From Marthasterias glacialis (Eukaryota > Echinodermata > Asteroidea > Forcipulatida > Asteriidae), in contig OU452228.1 of assembly GCA_911728455.2 (NCBI GenBank), forward strand, positions 3,472,001 to 3,536,000: 64,000 nucleotides of DNA. The letters are read 5' to 3'. A program made the position numbers and the translations under genes. Shown here one piece after another: positions 53,677 through 64,000 of the stretch; position 1 is the stretch's first letter; every line of letters starts with the position of its first letter. The notes beneath the pieces are model-generated. The model made no database searches. It was not told the origin of the DNA and was given only the letters and a program-made list of their open reading frames with translations.

Positions 53677-56600
53677 ATGAGCGACAATTCTCAGGATAAT
53701 ACGTCAAGGAAAAGGAGAGGACCTTATGCGTTTTCTCTTTTGAAAGGGAACATGTCTGGAGATGACAGGTCAACGCCAAGAGTAACAAAATGGCGTATGA
53801 ACTCCCGATGCGGCGGGGAGCTAACAAGCCTACCTCCATGGTCAGAAAACAACATGGATAACTCGTCGAGTGGCAGTGGATCTACAACGTTACATCCTCA
53901 AAATGTTGGAGCAATAGGGCTCACGTTAGGGCCAGATCATCAATCAAGAAATGACAGTGCCCCACCAGCAGTACCACGACCAGCAGGACATCTGGAACCA
54001 CATCCTCCCTCCTCGGCCAGCACCAGCAGGGACATGACTACGGAGTCTGAGACTGACAATGACAGTGGTAAGATTTATTATTAAATAAGCCTATTAAATT
54101 ATGATAATATTTGAAGTTTTTATTTTAGTACTAGTAGTAGTACTGTTGTACTAGTAGCCTAAAATGGGCCTAAATATAAATTATGAAATTGCTGTACCTA
54201 TATTTTTATAAAAACTAAAACTTTAAAAAGTATAGACTTGAGCCTGCACTCTGCAAGTGCAGCAGCAGCCAACTGAATGACGCATCCCATGTCTGACTCT
54301 TTTGACCCGGCAAATAAAATAGTGCAACCTCTGTTGTAATTGGCCCTAAGCAAACAAATTGTCTTTTCCTCCAACAAAATAATTGGTCGGCCTAGGCCTA
54401 TTTACTTTTTGTGCAAATAAATTTTAGTTTAAATATTTTATTCGGGGGGGGGGGGGGGGAATGATAAATAATATTACTATATAGGCTCTAAAATTAATTT
54501 CCTCCCCTTTTTCCTCCTCTGATTTTCTGGATTACAGGTTGGCCAAGCTCTTCGCTGAATGCTGCACAACAAGTTTTGCAACCGGCTGCTTCAACAAACA
54601 AAGTTAACTCCATGGAATTTAAAGAAATGCTAACAGACTGGATTGACTGGCAGTATGCACCAAAACAAAGTGGAGAAGATCAGGACACACGGTATGAGTC
54701 TGACGATACGGCTGATGAACAAGATGAATGGTATGATGCTATCAATAGTATTGGACCTGATGAATGGAACAATGACACTGACAATTTGGTTGATAATTCT
54801 TCAGAACATGGTGCCTCTACTCAGACTACTGGGGATGAAAGTACAGGTTCAGATGATGATTGTTTATTGTATCCAGGTGCACCGATCACAGTGGCAGAAA
54901 GCATGCTGCTCATACTTGCCCTTGTTCTAAGACACAGTTTGACTGGCAGCTGCCTAGTTGATATATTAACCCTTGTATCTGTCCACTGTCAGCAGCCAAA
55001 CTTATGTAAAACCTCACTCCATCTCTTTCACAAGTATTTTTCAAACTTGTCTATGCAACTTAAATTTCACAAGTTTTGTGGTAATTGTTATTTTGTTATT
55101 GAAAAGTTCTCAGATAAATGTCCGAACTGCAGCACTATACTTTCTAATGATACAAAATCAATATGTCATTTTATTGAAATTCCACTGTTAACACAGCTTG
55201 AAGCTCTTTTTAAACAACAAGGTTTTTGTGAAGGAATTAAGCACAGATTTAACAGAAAGAAGAAAGTTCATGGTAATATAGAGGATATTTATGATGGTAA
55301 TATTTACAAAGGATTCTCATCTCCAGGTAGTTTCCTTGATGATAAACATAATATATCATTTATGTGGTACACTGATGGCATTCCGCTTTTTAAATCTTCT
55401 CGTTTTGGTATATGGCCTCTATATTTTGCAATTAATGAATTACCGCCCAAAAAACGAATGCTGAAAGAAAATATGTTGATAGCAGGTATTTGGTATGGTG
55501 AGTCAAAACCATGCATGGGCACTTTCCTGAAACCATTTCATTCTTCTCTGAAGCAAATTTATGATGGAATTGTTGTAGATACTTACGACAATGAACAAAT
55601 TAACGTTCATGGTATTCTCTTATGTGGTACATGTGATATGCCTGCAAAGTGTATAGTTCTAAATATGACCCAGTTTAATGGTTTACATGGTTGTCCCAGA
55701 TGTACACAACCGGGGGAGGTTATAAATGTGGGTAGGGGGCATGCTAGAGTATTTCCTGTTGATGTTAATGATTTTGATGGCCCCAAAAGAACACATAAAC
55801 AGACGGTGAATGCAGCAAAAGAAGCTTTTCAAAGTAAAAAAAAAGTTGTAGGCATTAAAGGACCCTCATGGTTTTTAAATCAAATGCCTGACATAATACG
55901 TGGGACTGCAATAGACTGGATGCATCAGGTTTTATTAGGAATAGTTAGAAGATTTTTATTTTTGTGGTTTGATCGAAGTCAATCAACTGAACCATATTCT
56001 ATTTCCAATCTTGTTGATACAGTTGATTCTCGACTAAGCAAAATTAAACCACCAAATTTTATTTCAAGAGTGCCAAGAAGTATAAAAGAGCACAGTAAAT
56101 ATTGGAAAGCATCGGAATGTAGGTCCTGGTTATTGTATTATTCATTGCCAGTGTTGCATGGTTTATTGGCAGATATCTATTTCCAACATTATTTACTGTT
56201 AGTTGAAGCTATTTACTTATTGAATGGAGATTCAATCTCATTGGATACTATCAATCACTGTGAACAAGTGCTTAGACATTTTTGTATGATGCATGGGACT
56301 CTTTACTCACCTAAACAGATGACATCAAATATACATCAATTATTACATTTATGTGATGTCGTTCGGGACCTAGGACCTTTGTGGGTTTATTCATGTTTTA
56401 CCTTTGAATCACTGAATGGTGAGTTACTGTCACTTTTTCATGGTACTCAAAAAGTTGATGTACAAATAGCAAATAACATCTGTACATTGTTGAAATTGCC
56501 GTTTTTAACACAACAACTCGTGGTTGGGACACCTGTTGAAAAATTTTATAAGTCCATGAAAAATAAGTCATCACATTGGAATACAGGTGAAAGAATATGT

Positions 56601-57125
56601 GATGGTTTTCACACACTCGGAACATTTAAACAGCACTGTTTGAACCGAAAAGAGAAGGATTCATTAAGACTATTGTTGGGTTCTTTCAATTTCAGAATTC
56701 TACATAAAGGTTTTGTATTTTCTCGAATTTTAAAACATAGCACAGTCATATGTTCAAAACAGTTCACTCTACCACGCTGTAGGAATTCCTTTACAGTGTG
56801 TTTTACGCACAATGGTGAAGAGCATTATGGCCAAGTGATAAAATATGTTAAATTTCCTTCAGATTGCACATGTGACAATATCTGCTCATGTACATGTACT
56901 ATGTATATTGCTTTTATCGAAATGTTCAAAGTATTATCTTACAAAATGTCTACGGATGATATTACTTCTGCTGCTGTAGAGCACATCGTCCCATGTGAAA
57001 GGAATGGGACAATACTTGTAGCAGTACCAGTTGAAGCCATTTGTAGCTTGTGTGTTTTTATGGACTTTGAAAATAATGAGACATTATACCTATCGAAATG
57101 TCCTAATACTATTGAAGGTGATTAA
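53677..57125 (+). CDS. tnp2/CACTA-like transposase, two exons, intact
   Basis: Exon 1 (53677-54067, donor GTAAGA) joins exon 2 (54538-57125, acceptor TGGATTACAG) in frame for 992 residues. The N-terminus is Ser/Arg-rich (SRKRRGPYAFSLLKG), then acidic, then a zinc ribbon (FCGNCYFVIEKFSDKCPNC). The core has YTDGIPLFKSSRFGIWPL, AGIWYGESKPCMGTFLKPF, CGTCDMPAKC, GLHGCPRCTQPG, VGIKGPSWF, IDWMHQVLLG, YWKASECRSWLLYYSLPV and CFTFESLNGELLSLFHGTQ. This is the ordered block set of animal tnp2-like (Transposase_21/CACTA-group) enzymes, with candidate catalytic Asp in TDG and CDMP and Glu in FESLNG. AATAAA at 57280 is a possible polyA signal. No CACTA-type termini were found on either side. Confidence 0.85.
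54446..54459. repeat. G14 homopolymer in the intron
   Basis: A pure G run in the intron of the tnp2-like gene. Confidence 0.9.
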
Positions 57126-57696
57126 CTTTGTCTACTTCTGCAAAGTGTGCAAGTGGAGTATATTGTTGAAAAGTGTAATACTTTTGTGGAATTTTCACTA
57201 CCACCACCAGCATATACATGTATTGGAATGTTTGAATGACAAATTATACAGAAGACTGGTCAATTAAGCTCTACCTCTTAATAAATTAACCGAATGCAAA
57301 TGCAGGCCCCAGAAGTCTGGCTCATTAAAATCATTTTACAAGGCGCCGCTTGAATTGCTGTGTTCATCAAGCTGCATGTGACGTACATTACCCACATTCA
57401 TGTAGATGCTGTTGATTGAGTGGGCGGGGCTTAATAGATCAATCTGTATTGTAAAACAGAAATGTTTTTAAACTTCCTGCAGTCAGTACAAGTTTTGGAC
57501 TGTGTTCTTCATGTCATGTAAACACTGAAATAAAAAATAACTTATTCTGAAAAATTTTCACCAGGAGATGTTTTGTTATTAGTCCATTTGTCACACTGCC
57601 TATAATTGTTTGACAAATTGAACATGCATACATGTAGATGCAGGCTCTCATACTGATGGGGGACAAGTTCTACACATACTGACATATCATATATAT
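57126..57696. other. 3' flank of the tnp2-like gene, no other gene
   Basis: Contains AATAAA at 57280 and another candidate near 57529. No inverted match to the 5' flank of the transposase was seen. Confidence 0.4.
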
Positions 57697-58180
57697 TTTG
57701 ACAAGCTTGCCAACCAATTGATAATAGCTTGCATGATGCTTGGTAGCGACTGCTTGGCAAGCTTGCGGCAACCTTGCCAATAGCTTTGCATGCTTGCGGC
57801 GACATGCTTTTAGCTTGGCAAGCTTGCGAAAACCTTGCAAATTGCTTGGCAAGCTTGGAGCAAGCTTGCCAATACCTTGGCAAGCTTGCAAAAATTTTGG
57901 CAAACTTGCGACAACCTTGCAAATAGCTTGGCAAGCTTGTCAATACCTTCGCAAGCTTGCAAAAGATCTTGGCAAGCTTCCCATGATAATGGCAAGCTTG
58001 CTGCAAGCTTGCAAGCAAGCTTCCCATGATAATGGCAAGCTTGCTGCAAGCTTGCAAGCTTGCAGTAAGATAGTAACAAGATTGCAGGCAATAGTGCAAG
58101 CTTACTTAAGCTTGCAGCAAGCTTATTAAGCCTGCATCAAGCTAGTTACAAGCTTGCTGCAAGCTTGCTGCAAGCTAATT
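57697..58180. repeat. AAGCTTG-rich palindromic repeat array 3
   Basis: GGCAAGCTTGC-type units with ACCTTGCAAATAGCTTGGCA spacers. A 45-bp block (CCATGATAATGGCAAGCTTG) is tandemly duplicated near 57982 and 58024. Same motif as the arrays at 45.7 and 46.7 kb, 11 kb away. Confidence 0.9.
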
Positions 58181-58384
58181 TTTCTGTAAGGGTCTGGTTT
58201 TCAGACCATGTCGTATCCCAGGTGCTGGCTAGGTCTAGTGTGCAGCTAGCCAAAACTGTTGCTTAGGTTGTTGCTAAGGAGGTGCTATGCTTTAGCACAC
58301 GGTGACGCGACAAACAAGCCATAGCCGGCCTTCGCGCGCCGCGAGGGGCAGCGCTGCCTAGTCTGGTCTATACTTTAAGTATTT

Positions 58385-58570
58385 TATATTTTTTATCGAA
58401 ACTGTTTGGCGATCCAGTTGTTTTAGCGCGCGCCCGGGGCATGCCTGGCTGCGAGCCAAGAAACATTTTCGAAAATGACCGATCCTGTGCACTTTTGACA
58501 AACGATTTGGCGCCACAGTTGTATTGTTTTAGCGCGCGCGGGGGCCTGCCTCTGCTAAGAGCCAAATCGT
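58385..58570. repeat. Direct repeat with GTTTTAGCGCGCGC core
   Basis: TTTGGCGATCCAGTTG...GTTTTAGCGCGCGCCCGGGG at about 58405 and TTTGGCGCCACAGTTG...GTTTTAGCGCGCGCGGGGGC at about 58507, each followed by a GAGCCAA motif; spacing about 103 bp. GC-rich compared with its surroundings. Confidence 0.65.
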
Positions 58571-58620
58571 TGTCAATGAATACTCATTTGCACAGACGTA
58601 GACTATAGGCTCAACAGCCA

Positions 58621-59618
58621 GTTCAAGACAGCGAAAAAGACGTCTTTAAGATGTCTTTTGTTTTGCTCAAGCTATTCCAGCATGATAAACGACCGTAAAT
58701 TGACGCTATAGAGACGTCGTGTTTGTTGCTGTTTCGGGGCCAGTTCGGGGTGAGTTCAAGACAGGGAAAATGACGTCTTTAAGAAGTCTTAAGAAGTCGC
58801 TTGTTTTAGCTGCGGTCATTCCAGTATGCACGACAAAAAAACGACCGTATAACGACGTCAAAAAGACGTCGTGTATTTTCCGGATGTGGGTCCGGTTGGG
58901 GTCAGTTCAAGACAGGGAAAAAGACGTCTTTAAGAAGTCTTAAGAAGTCGCTTGTTTTTGCTGCAGGTCATTCAAGTATGCACGACGAAAAAACTACCGT
59001 AAAACGACGTCGAAAATACGTCGTGTTTTTTCCGGATTTTTGTCCGGGTTGGGGTGAGTTCAAGACAGGGAAAAAGACGTCTTCAAGAAGTCTTAAGAAG
59101 TCGTTTGTTTTTGCTGCAGGTCATTCAAGTATGCACGACGAAAAAAACGACCGTAAAACGACGTCGAAAATACGTCGTGTTTTTTCCGGATTTTTGTCCG
59201 GGTTGGGGGTGAGTTCAAGACAGGGAAAAAGACGTCTTCAAGAAGTCTTAAGAAGTCAATTGTTTTTGCTCCGGTCATTCCAGTATGCACGACAAAAAAA
59301 CGACCGTAAAACGACGAAATACGTTGTGTTTTTTTCCGGATTTTTGTCCGGGTTTGGGTGAGTTCAAGACAGGGAAAAAGACGTCTTCAAGAAGTCTTAA
59401 GAAGTCGTTTGTTTTTGCTCCGGTCATTCAAGTATGCACGACAAAAAAACGACCGTAAAACGACGTCGAAATTACGTCGTGTTTTTACGGATTTTGGTCC
59501 GGGTTGGGGTGAGTTCAAGACAGGGCAAAAGACGTCTTCAAGAAGTCTTAAGAAGTCGCTTGTTTTTGCTCCGGTCATTCCAGTATGCACGAAGAAAAAA
59601 CTACCGTAAAACGACGTC
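58621..59618. repeat. About 151-bp tandem repeat running into the assembly gap
   Basis: GTTCAAGACAGGGAAAAAGA recurs at 58621, 58753, 58904, 59058, 59213, 59362 and 59513 (intervals 132-155). Each unit contains GACGTC palindromes, AAGAAGTCTTAAGAAGTC and AACGACCGTAAAACGACGTC. The array is cut by the N run, so its true length is unknown. Confidence 0.95.
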
Positions 59619-60118
59619 NNNNNNNNNNNNNNNNNNNNNNNNNNNNNNNNNNNNNNNNNNNNNNNNNNNNNNNNNNNNNNNNNNNNNNNNNNNNNNNNNN
59701 NNNNNNNNNNNNNNNNNNNNNNNNNNNNNNNNNNNNNNNNNNNNNNNNNNNNNNNNNNNNNNNNNNNNNNNNNNNNNNNNNNNNNNNNNNNNNNNNNNNN
59801 NNNNNNNNNNNNNNNNNNNNNNNNNNNNNNNNNNNNNNNNNNNNNNNNNNNNNNNNNNNNNNNNNNNNNNNNNNNNNNNNNNNNNNNNNNNNNNNNNNNN
59901 NNNNNNNNNNNNNNNNNNNNNNNNNNNNNNNNNNNNNNNNNNNNNNNNNNNNNNNNNNNNNNNNNNNNNNNNNNNNNNNNNNNNNNNNNNNNNNNNNNNN
60001 NNNNNNNNNNNNNNNNNNNNNNNNNNNNNNNNNNNNNNNNNNNNNNNNNNNNNNNNNNNNNNNNNNNNNNNNNNNNNNNNNNNNNNNNNNNNNNNNNNNN
60101 NNNNNNNNNNNNNNNNNN
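59619..60118. other. Assembly gap, exactly 500 N
   Basis: All N. The round length indicates an arbitrary scaffold gap, placed inside a tandem array and beside a duplicated segment. Confidence 0.99.
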
Positions 60119-60623
60119 TACTTTGGATACAAAAAGGTAAATGCAGTTCTTTATTTTATTGTAAATAACTTTCATAGTAAGCTGAAAATTTCAAGTTTGG
60201 CTTCACCATTACTCTTGTAAAGAAATGATGCATTCACTTAATTAAAAAACTGTGCTTGTATTTCTTCAAAACATAAACCGTTCTCAAATACATTCAAATG
60301 TTGAATGGAACCTTCAGGAAATAGTTACAGATATGATACAGGATTGGTAATGATAACAAACATCTGAAAGCTTTGTTTTTAAGGTGATATGAAATCTGTC
60401 ATCTTCAATAAGAACGTAACTGAAGACCTCAAAATAAATATACTGATTTTAATATGCAACGTTGAAGCAATGCATGAATATGAATTGGCACAAAGCAACT
60501 GATAAAATATAAACAGTTTGTTCTGTGTTTTTTTTCTCAAAACCTTGAAGAAATGTTTCTGTGTAATCTGAAAACTATCAGATTGAAAGAACACATTCTT
60601 TAAACAATTTTTTTTTATCATAC

Positions 60624-63600
60624 CTGTAAAGTATGGCTTAAAAAATAAAGTTGCAGGCATATCTTGGAATAATTTCATTTCATTCTCTGTGAACTCCAAC
60701 AAATAAAAAAAGAAACAAAAATTACCTTTAATTTCTTGTAATTTCTGTGCATCCAGGGGCACGTTAGCAGATTCACTCTTGCGATTAACCGCCTGCCTGG
60801 AGCCACAGGCATTGCCTCGGGCAAGGCAACTCTCTCCAAAGACAGCTAGTAGCAAAGCAGATAGCAATGACTCCTTGGAGGTGCCTTTTGAGAAAGCAAC
60901 CCTTTTGTCCTGCTCCTTCAATAGTGGTAATCCTCCAGAATACAGTGGGATTAAGATCTGTGAAATAAAATAATAAAGTCTCTATGTTAGCAAGGATGTG
61001 TTTATTGACAGTGTCTTGTCCAGAAGCCACCTGTTCACAGTGGATGGGTAAAGCAAAATTTTGGCCAGACTTGTATGGGTGCCTCTTTGGCCCCAAAACC
61101 ATCTTATCATTATTGTATTTACTTTCGCAAGGAAAATGTGGATAGACACTTTGTCAATCCTAAACAAGACACTGTTTCTCAATCTCTTAACATTAAAACA
61201 ATTCTAGTGAGGAAAACTTTTTGCAAAATTTCCTTTTCAATAAAGGCACTGTAAGCAAGTGTGTAGAATTGTGATCTTCATAGGCTATTTGGGATAGAGA
61301 TTGTACACAAGGGATGTTTGCACATAGTAATACAGCACAGGCTGGTTTGGGACCAGGGAAAAAAACATGTTTTAATCGGGACCTTGTAATTTTCGAGCTT
61401 GTACTACTAACAAGAGTCCGCTATAGTCAATTACCTCATCTGATGTTGGGGTCATGGAAGACTCTTCATTAGGGATGTCTTGGCGGATTGGTTTTGGCAG
61501 GATGGCTTCATAGGTGACTTTGGCAGGTGGAGGTGGGTTTGGCAGGATGGCTTCATAGGTAACTTTGGCAGGTGGAGGTGGGTTTGGCAGGATGGCTTCA
61601 TAGGTGACTTTGGCAGGTGGAGGTGGATTTGGTTTTGGCAGGATGGTGACTTTGGCAGGTGGAGGTGGGTTTGGCAGGATGGCTTCATAGGTGACTTTGG
61701 CAGGTGGAGGTGGATTTGGTTTTGGCAGGATGGTGACTTTGGCAGGTGGAGGTGGGTTTGGTTTTGGCAGCTGGCTTGTGGAATGGCAGGACTGTAGCAC
61801 TGATGTAAACTCTTGCATGAGTTTAATCTTTTTGGGGGTGATAGCTAATAAAAAAAACCACTAACGATATTACTCATTTTACAACCATAGAATTACCACT
61901 GTAAAAATGTAACTAAATGGAAACGACATTGCCTTAATTTTGGCACATTACATATTTGGTGATGTATTTTCTCCTTTTGTTTTTCCTCCCTTGAGGAGAT
62001 GAGCAAGTTTATTAAGTCAAACCTTTAAAAAATCCTGACGGGCTGTGGATTTGGTTATTATTTTTGGTACAAAGTGAACCTACCGGATGTTCTAATTTAA
62101 CAATGGTGAGGGGGTTAAGGTTTAAATCCTTAAAGATGCTATGTCAGATTTTTGCCCCAAACATTAAAAAATAGTTTTTTTGAGTGAATGGTATTTCAAG
62201 ATGTATCACCCGCTCTAACAAAAAAGTTTAACTTTTACTTTTAATGGTCAGGAACCATGACAAAAATTTAAAACGTTTCTTATAAAACACATAAGAATTG
62301 GTCACGTGATATATTGTCGGGATCCCGACAAAAACTAATTTTGAGCACTTTATTTCACTGCTACTAATAATTGGCGGACTTTTACGAGCAATGGCTCAAA
62401 TGAAAGCTTGTAACTTTCCCGACCCCCATCAAATTACATATTGAATTTTAAATCAAAATTTTTGGGTCAAATCGGCCAAAAATTTGACATAGCATCTTTA
62501 ATCACAGGCCTATAAAGCAGACTTTCAGTTTTATTTCAAGGAAATGTCTATCTTACCAACACTGAAGGGAAGGCCTGTTGCAGACTTTTGACTCAGCTGC
62601 ATGATTTCTTCATTTTTCTTCTTCACCTCATCATGCAGCTGTCTGATTTGGTTGTCCCTTTCTGCCAGCTGCTCTTTCAGTTTTGAAATGACTCTGTCCT
62701 CCATGCTCTGATGACCATGTTTAACTTCAGCATCTGGTGGCTTCATACAGAGAGAAAAAACATCAACAGTATGAATATAGGTTTTCTTGATATCGATATG
62801 TTGTACTTCAACAGAGACAAACAATTGCCTGGGATCAAGGATGGTCCGGGGGGGGGGGGGGGGGGGGAGAGGGGGGCGGAAGGGGTCCCGCCACCAACGC
62901 GCCACCTACGTTGAAAATAATCTCATTCGGCTCTCGTGACTTGGACCGGTCGAAGCTTTACGTACAATACCTATTGTGCAAACGCCGAGCATAATACACG
63001 TACATTTCCTATGTACAGTATGGTAAAGATTTGAATACACAGTTGCTACCCGCTGCACGCTGGCGGCTGTTAGCTGCCTGGACGGGTCCATTTTATCAGA
63101 GGGAGTTGTTATCTCTAAATGTAAATTCACCAAATCTTTACACTAGAGAACATCGTAAATGTTTTTTGTGTGTTGCCAACTGCTTCAGTAATTTAATAAT
63201 TTAATACACAACATATATTTGACCAGTATGAACATAGAATCTTTGTGTGGGGTGTTGTATAGGGCCTACTTTGTACTTAACCATCTTGACAACAAAGCAA
63301 ATTGTTGGATTTTTGTTTATTGTCCAGAAACAAATGCTCAGTTAAATGTTGATGCCTACCTTTACAGTGAACATTTCTCTACACAAAGCTTGCTGCACGT
63401 TTAATTTGTCTGCAGTGGCCTTGAGCTTCTCGCCTTTGCTGATGCTAGTCTTTACACCCACTGCGGACTTTGGTTTAGCAATCTTGCTGGTCTTTGACTT
63501 TGGTTGTTGCTCTTGACTGTCTTGACTAGTGACGAAATCTGGCATCAAAGATTGTTTGCGGCTGCGTTTGGTGCTGCTGGTTGATTGAACATCTGTGGTG

Positions 63601-63682
63601 TCATGCCTATCCCCAGGCCCAGCAAACTCTTCCATCGAGAGCAGCAGTCTCGCTTGCTCATCCTGGAGCTCTTTCTTACTCT
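60624..63682 (-). CDS. BEN-domain protein gene 4 (copy of gene 3), exons 2-6
   Basis: The equivalents of gene 3 exons lie at 63360-63682, 62557-62740, 61435-61844, 60726-60957 and 60624-60686, with identical splice sites and open frame: linker, coiled coil, Pro-rich repeat, BEN domain and the short ENEMKLFQDM exon. The last exon falls in the gap and the first would be near 64448-64700, outside the window. No coding difference from gene 3 was noticed. Whether this is a second locus or the other allele of gene 3 cannot be decided here. Confidence 0.75.
61477..61775. repeat. 42-45-bp coding minisatellite, second copy
   Basis: Same unit number and order as at 49612-49910. Such a repeat would be expected to vary between independent loci, so identity favours an allele or a very recent copy. 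Confidence 0.9.
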
Positions 63683-64000
63683 CTGTGAAGTTTAATTCAA
63701 CAAACGTATGGATGTAGGGATGACTATTATTACAACAAAATCTATAACAAAGGAGGAATATGCTCGAGTAAATCAGTCTGGTTCCCATAGTCAATCGTAA
63801 CAGTTGATAGTTTATGTTCTTAAGTTGTTGAAGAAACCAAACCCAATAATGATAATGCGTCTTAGAGTTTGACATATCAAGAATACAGTAGGTGATTTTT
63901 GAGATTATGTTTGGTCTTTTTGTCATTTTGAGGCATTTTTTGTGGCTGGGTGTCACGAAAAAAGGAAGGCATCGTGAGGAGCGACTGCGTCCGACTGGGG

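Larger units (their letters stand above)
60119..64000. repeat. Second copy of 48254-52135, offset 11865 bp
   Basis: The sequence parallels 48254-52135 almost base for base. Differences seen are single-base indels in T and C runs near 60261 and 60315, and the altered G tract at 62848-62876. It begins exactly at the gap and runs off the window. Either a very recent duplication or an unmerged allele. Confidence 0.95.

Noticed and set aside
57542..58129. Repeat proteins rich in Leu/Ala/Cys on both strands
   Set aside because: Caused by AAGCTTG repeats.
59387..60220. Frames crossing the N run
   Set aside because: Residues over the gap are undefined.

Overview
The window looks like non-genic, transposon-dense chromosomal DNA of a marine invertebrate deuterostome, most likely an echinoderm. 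I infer this from canonical GT-AG introns, tRNA-derived SINEs, foldback MITEs, several satellite types, a YR/DIRS-like retroelement, a Penelope-like element, two piggyBac transposases, CACTA/tnp2-like transposases, and a histone-type 3' processing signal resembling the sea urchin version. The species call rests on my recall of repeat families and is tentative. Nothing points to bacteria or phage: there are no operons, RBS patterns or CRISPR arrays.

Layout. 1-1.6 kb: 5' half of a YR (DIRS/Ngaro-type) retrotransposon on the minus strand. 3.8-4.5 kb: two-part coding remnant of a Tudor-knot/chromo-like gene with one frameshift. 6.8-9.7 kb: three tandem arrays and a tRNA-derived SINE. 9.9-12.9 kb: a three-level nest, a SINE interrupted by a GGCCC-ended MITE that is itself interrupted by a TTAA-flanked piggyBac element with an intact transposase. 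13.0-13.14 kb: a 143-bp piggyBac-type MITE. 13.4-15.3 kb: an R2-like LINE tail, a truncated Penelope-like RT, and an unrecognised 233-aa ORF followed 26 nt after its stop codon by a histone-type stem-loop. 18.8-21.7 kb: a second, unrelated intact piggyBac element. 23.4-28.6 kb: a spliced DDE-like transposase-family gene whose middle exon encodes about 27 perfect acidic heptads. 29.2-30.3 kb: a tnp2-like pseudogene with one nonsense codon. 30.7-33.2 kb: a 25-bp satellite with a BamHI-type palindrome. 34.2-35.8 kb: foldback elements.

35.8-64 kb: the dominant theme is BEN-domain genes, all on the minus strand. One is partial (35.8-38.5 kb), one is partial or broken (42.4-45.7 kb), one can be spliced in silico into a complete 531-codon gene of seven exons (47.9-52.8 kb), and the last is a near-identical second copy of the third (60.1-64.0 kb) lying against a gap of exactly 500 N. 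The complete BEN gene is divergent from an apparently intact two-exon, 992-aa tnp2/CACTA-like transposase (53.7-57.1 kb). Between them lie CCATGG-, AAGCTT- and GACGTC-containing repeat arrays, a 165-bp near-perfect hairpin element and a 1.3-kb nested palindrome.

Functionally, most recognisable genes are mobile-element proteins or families (BEN, Tudor-like) that recur with them. No conserved housekeeping gene is evident. The strongest leads are the BEN cluster with its divergent transposase, the histone-type 3' end on a non-histone ORF, the nested insertion, and satellites built on short restriction-site-like palindromes.
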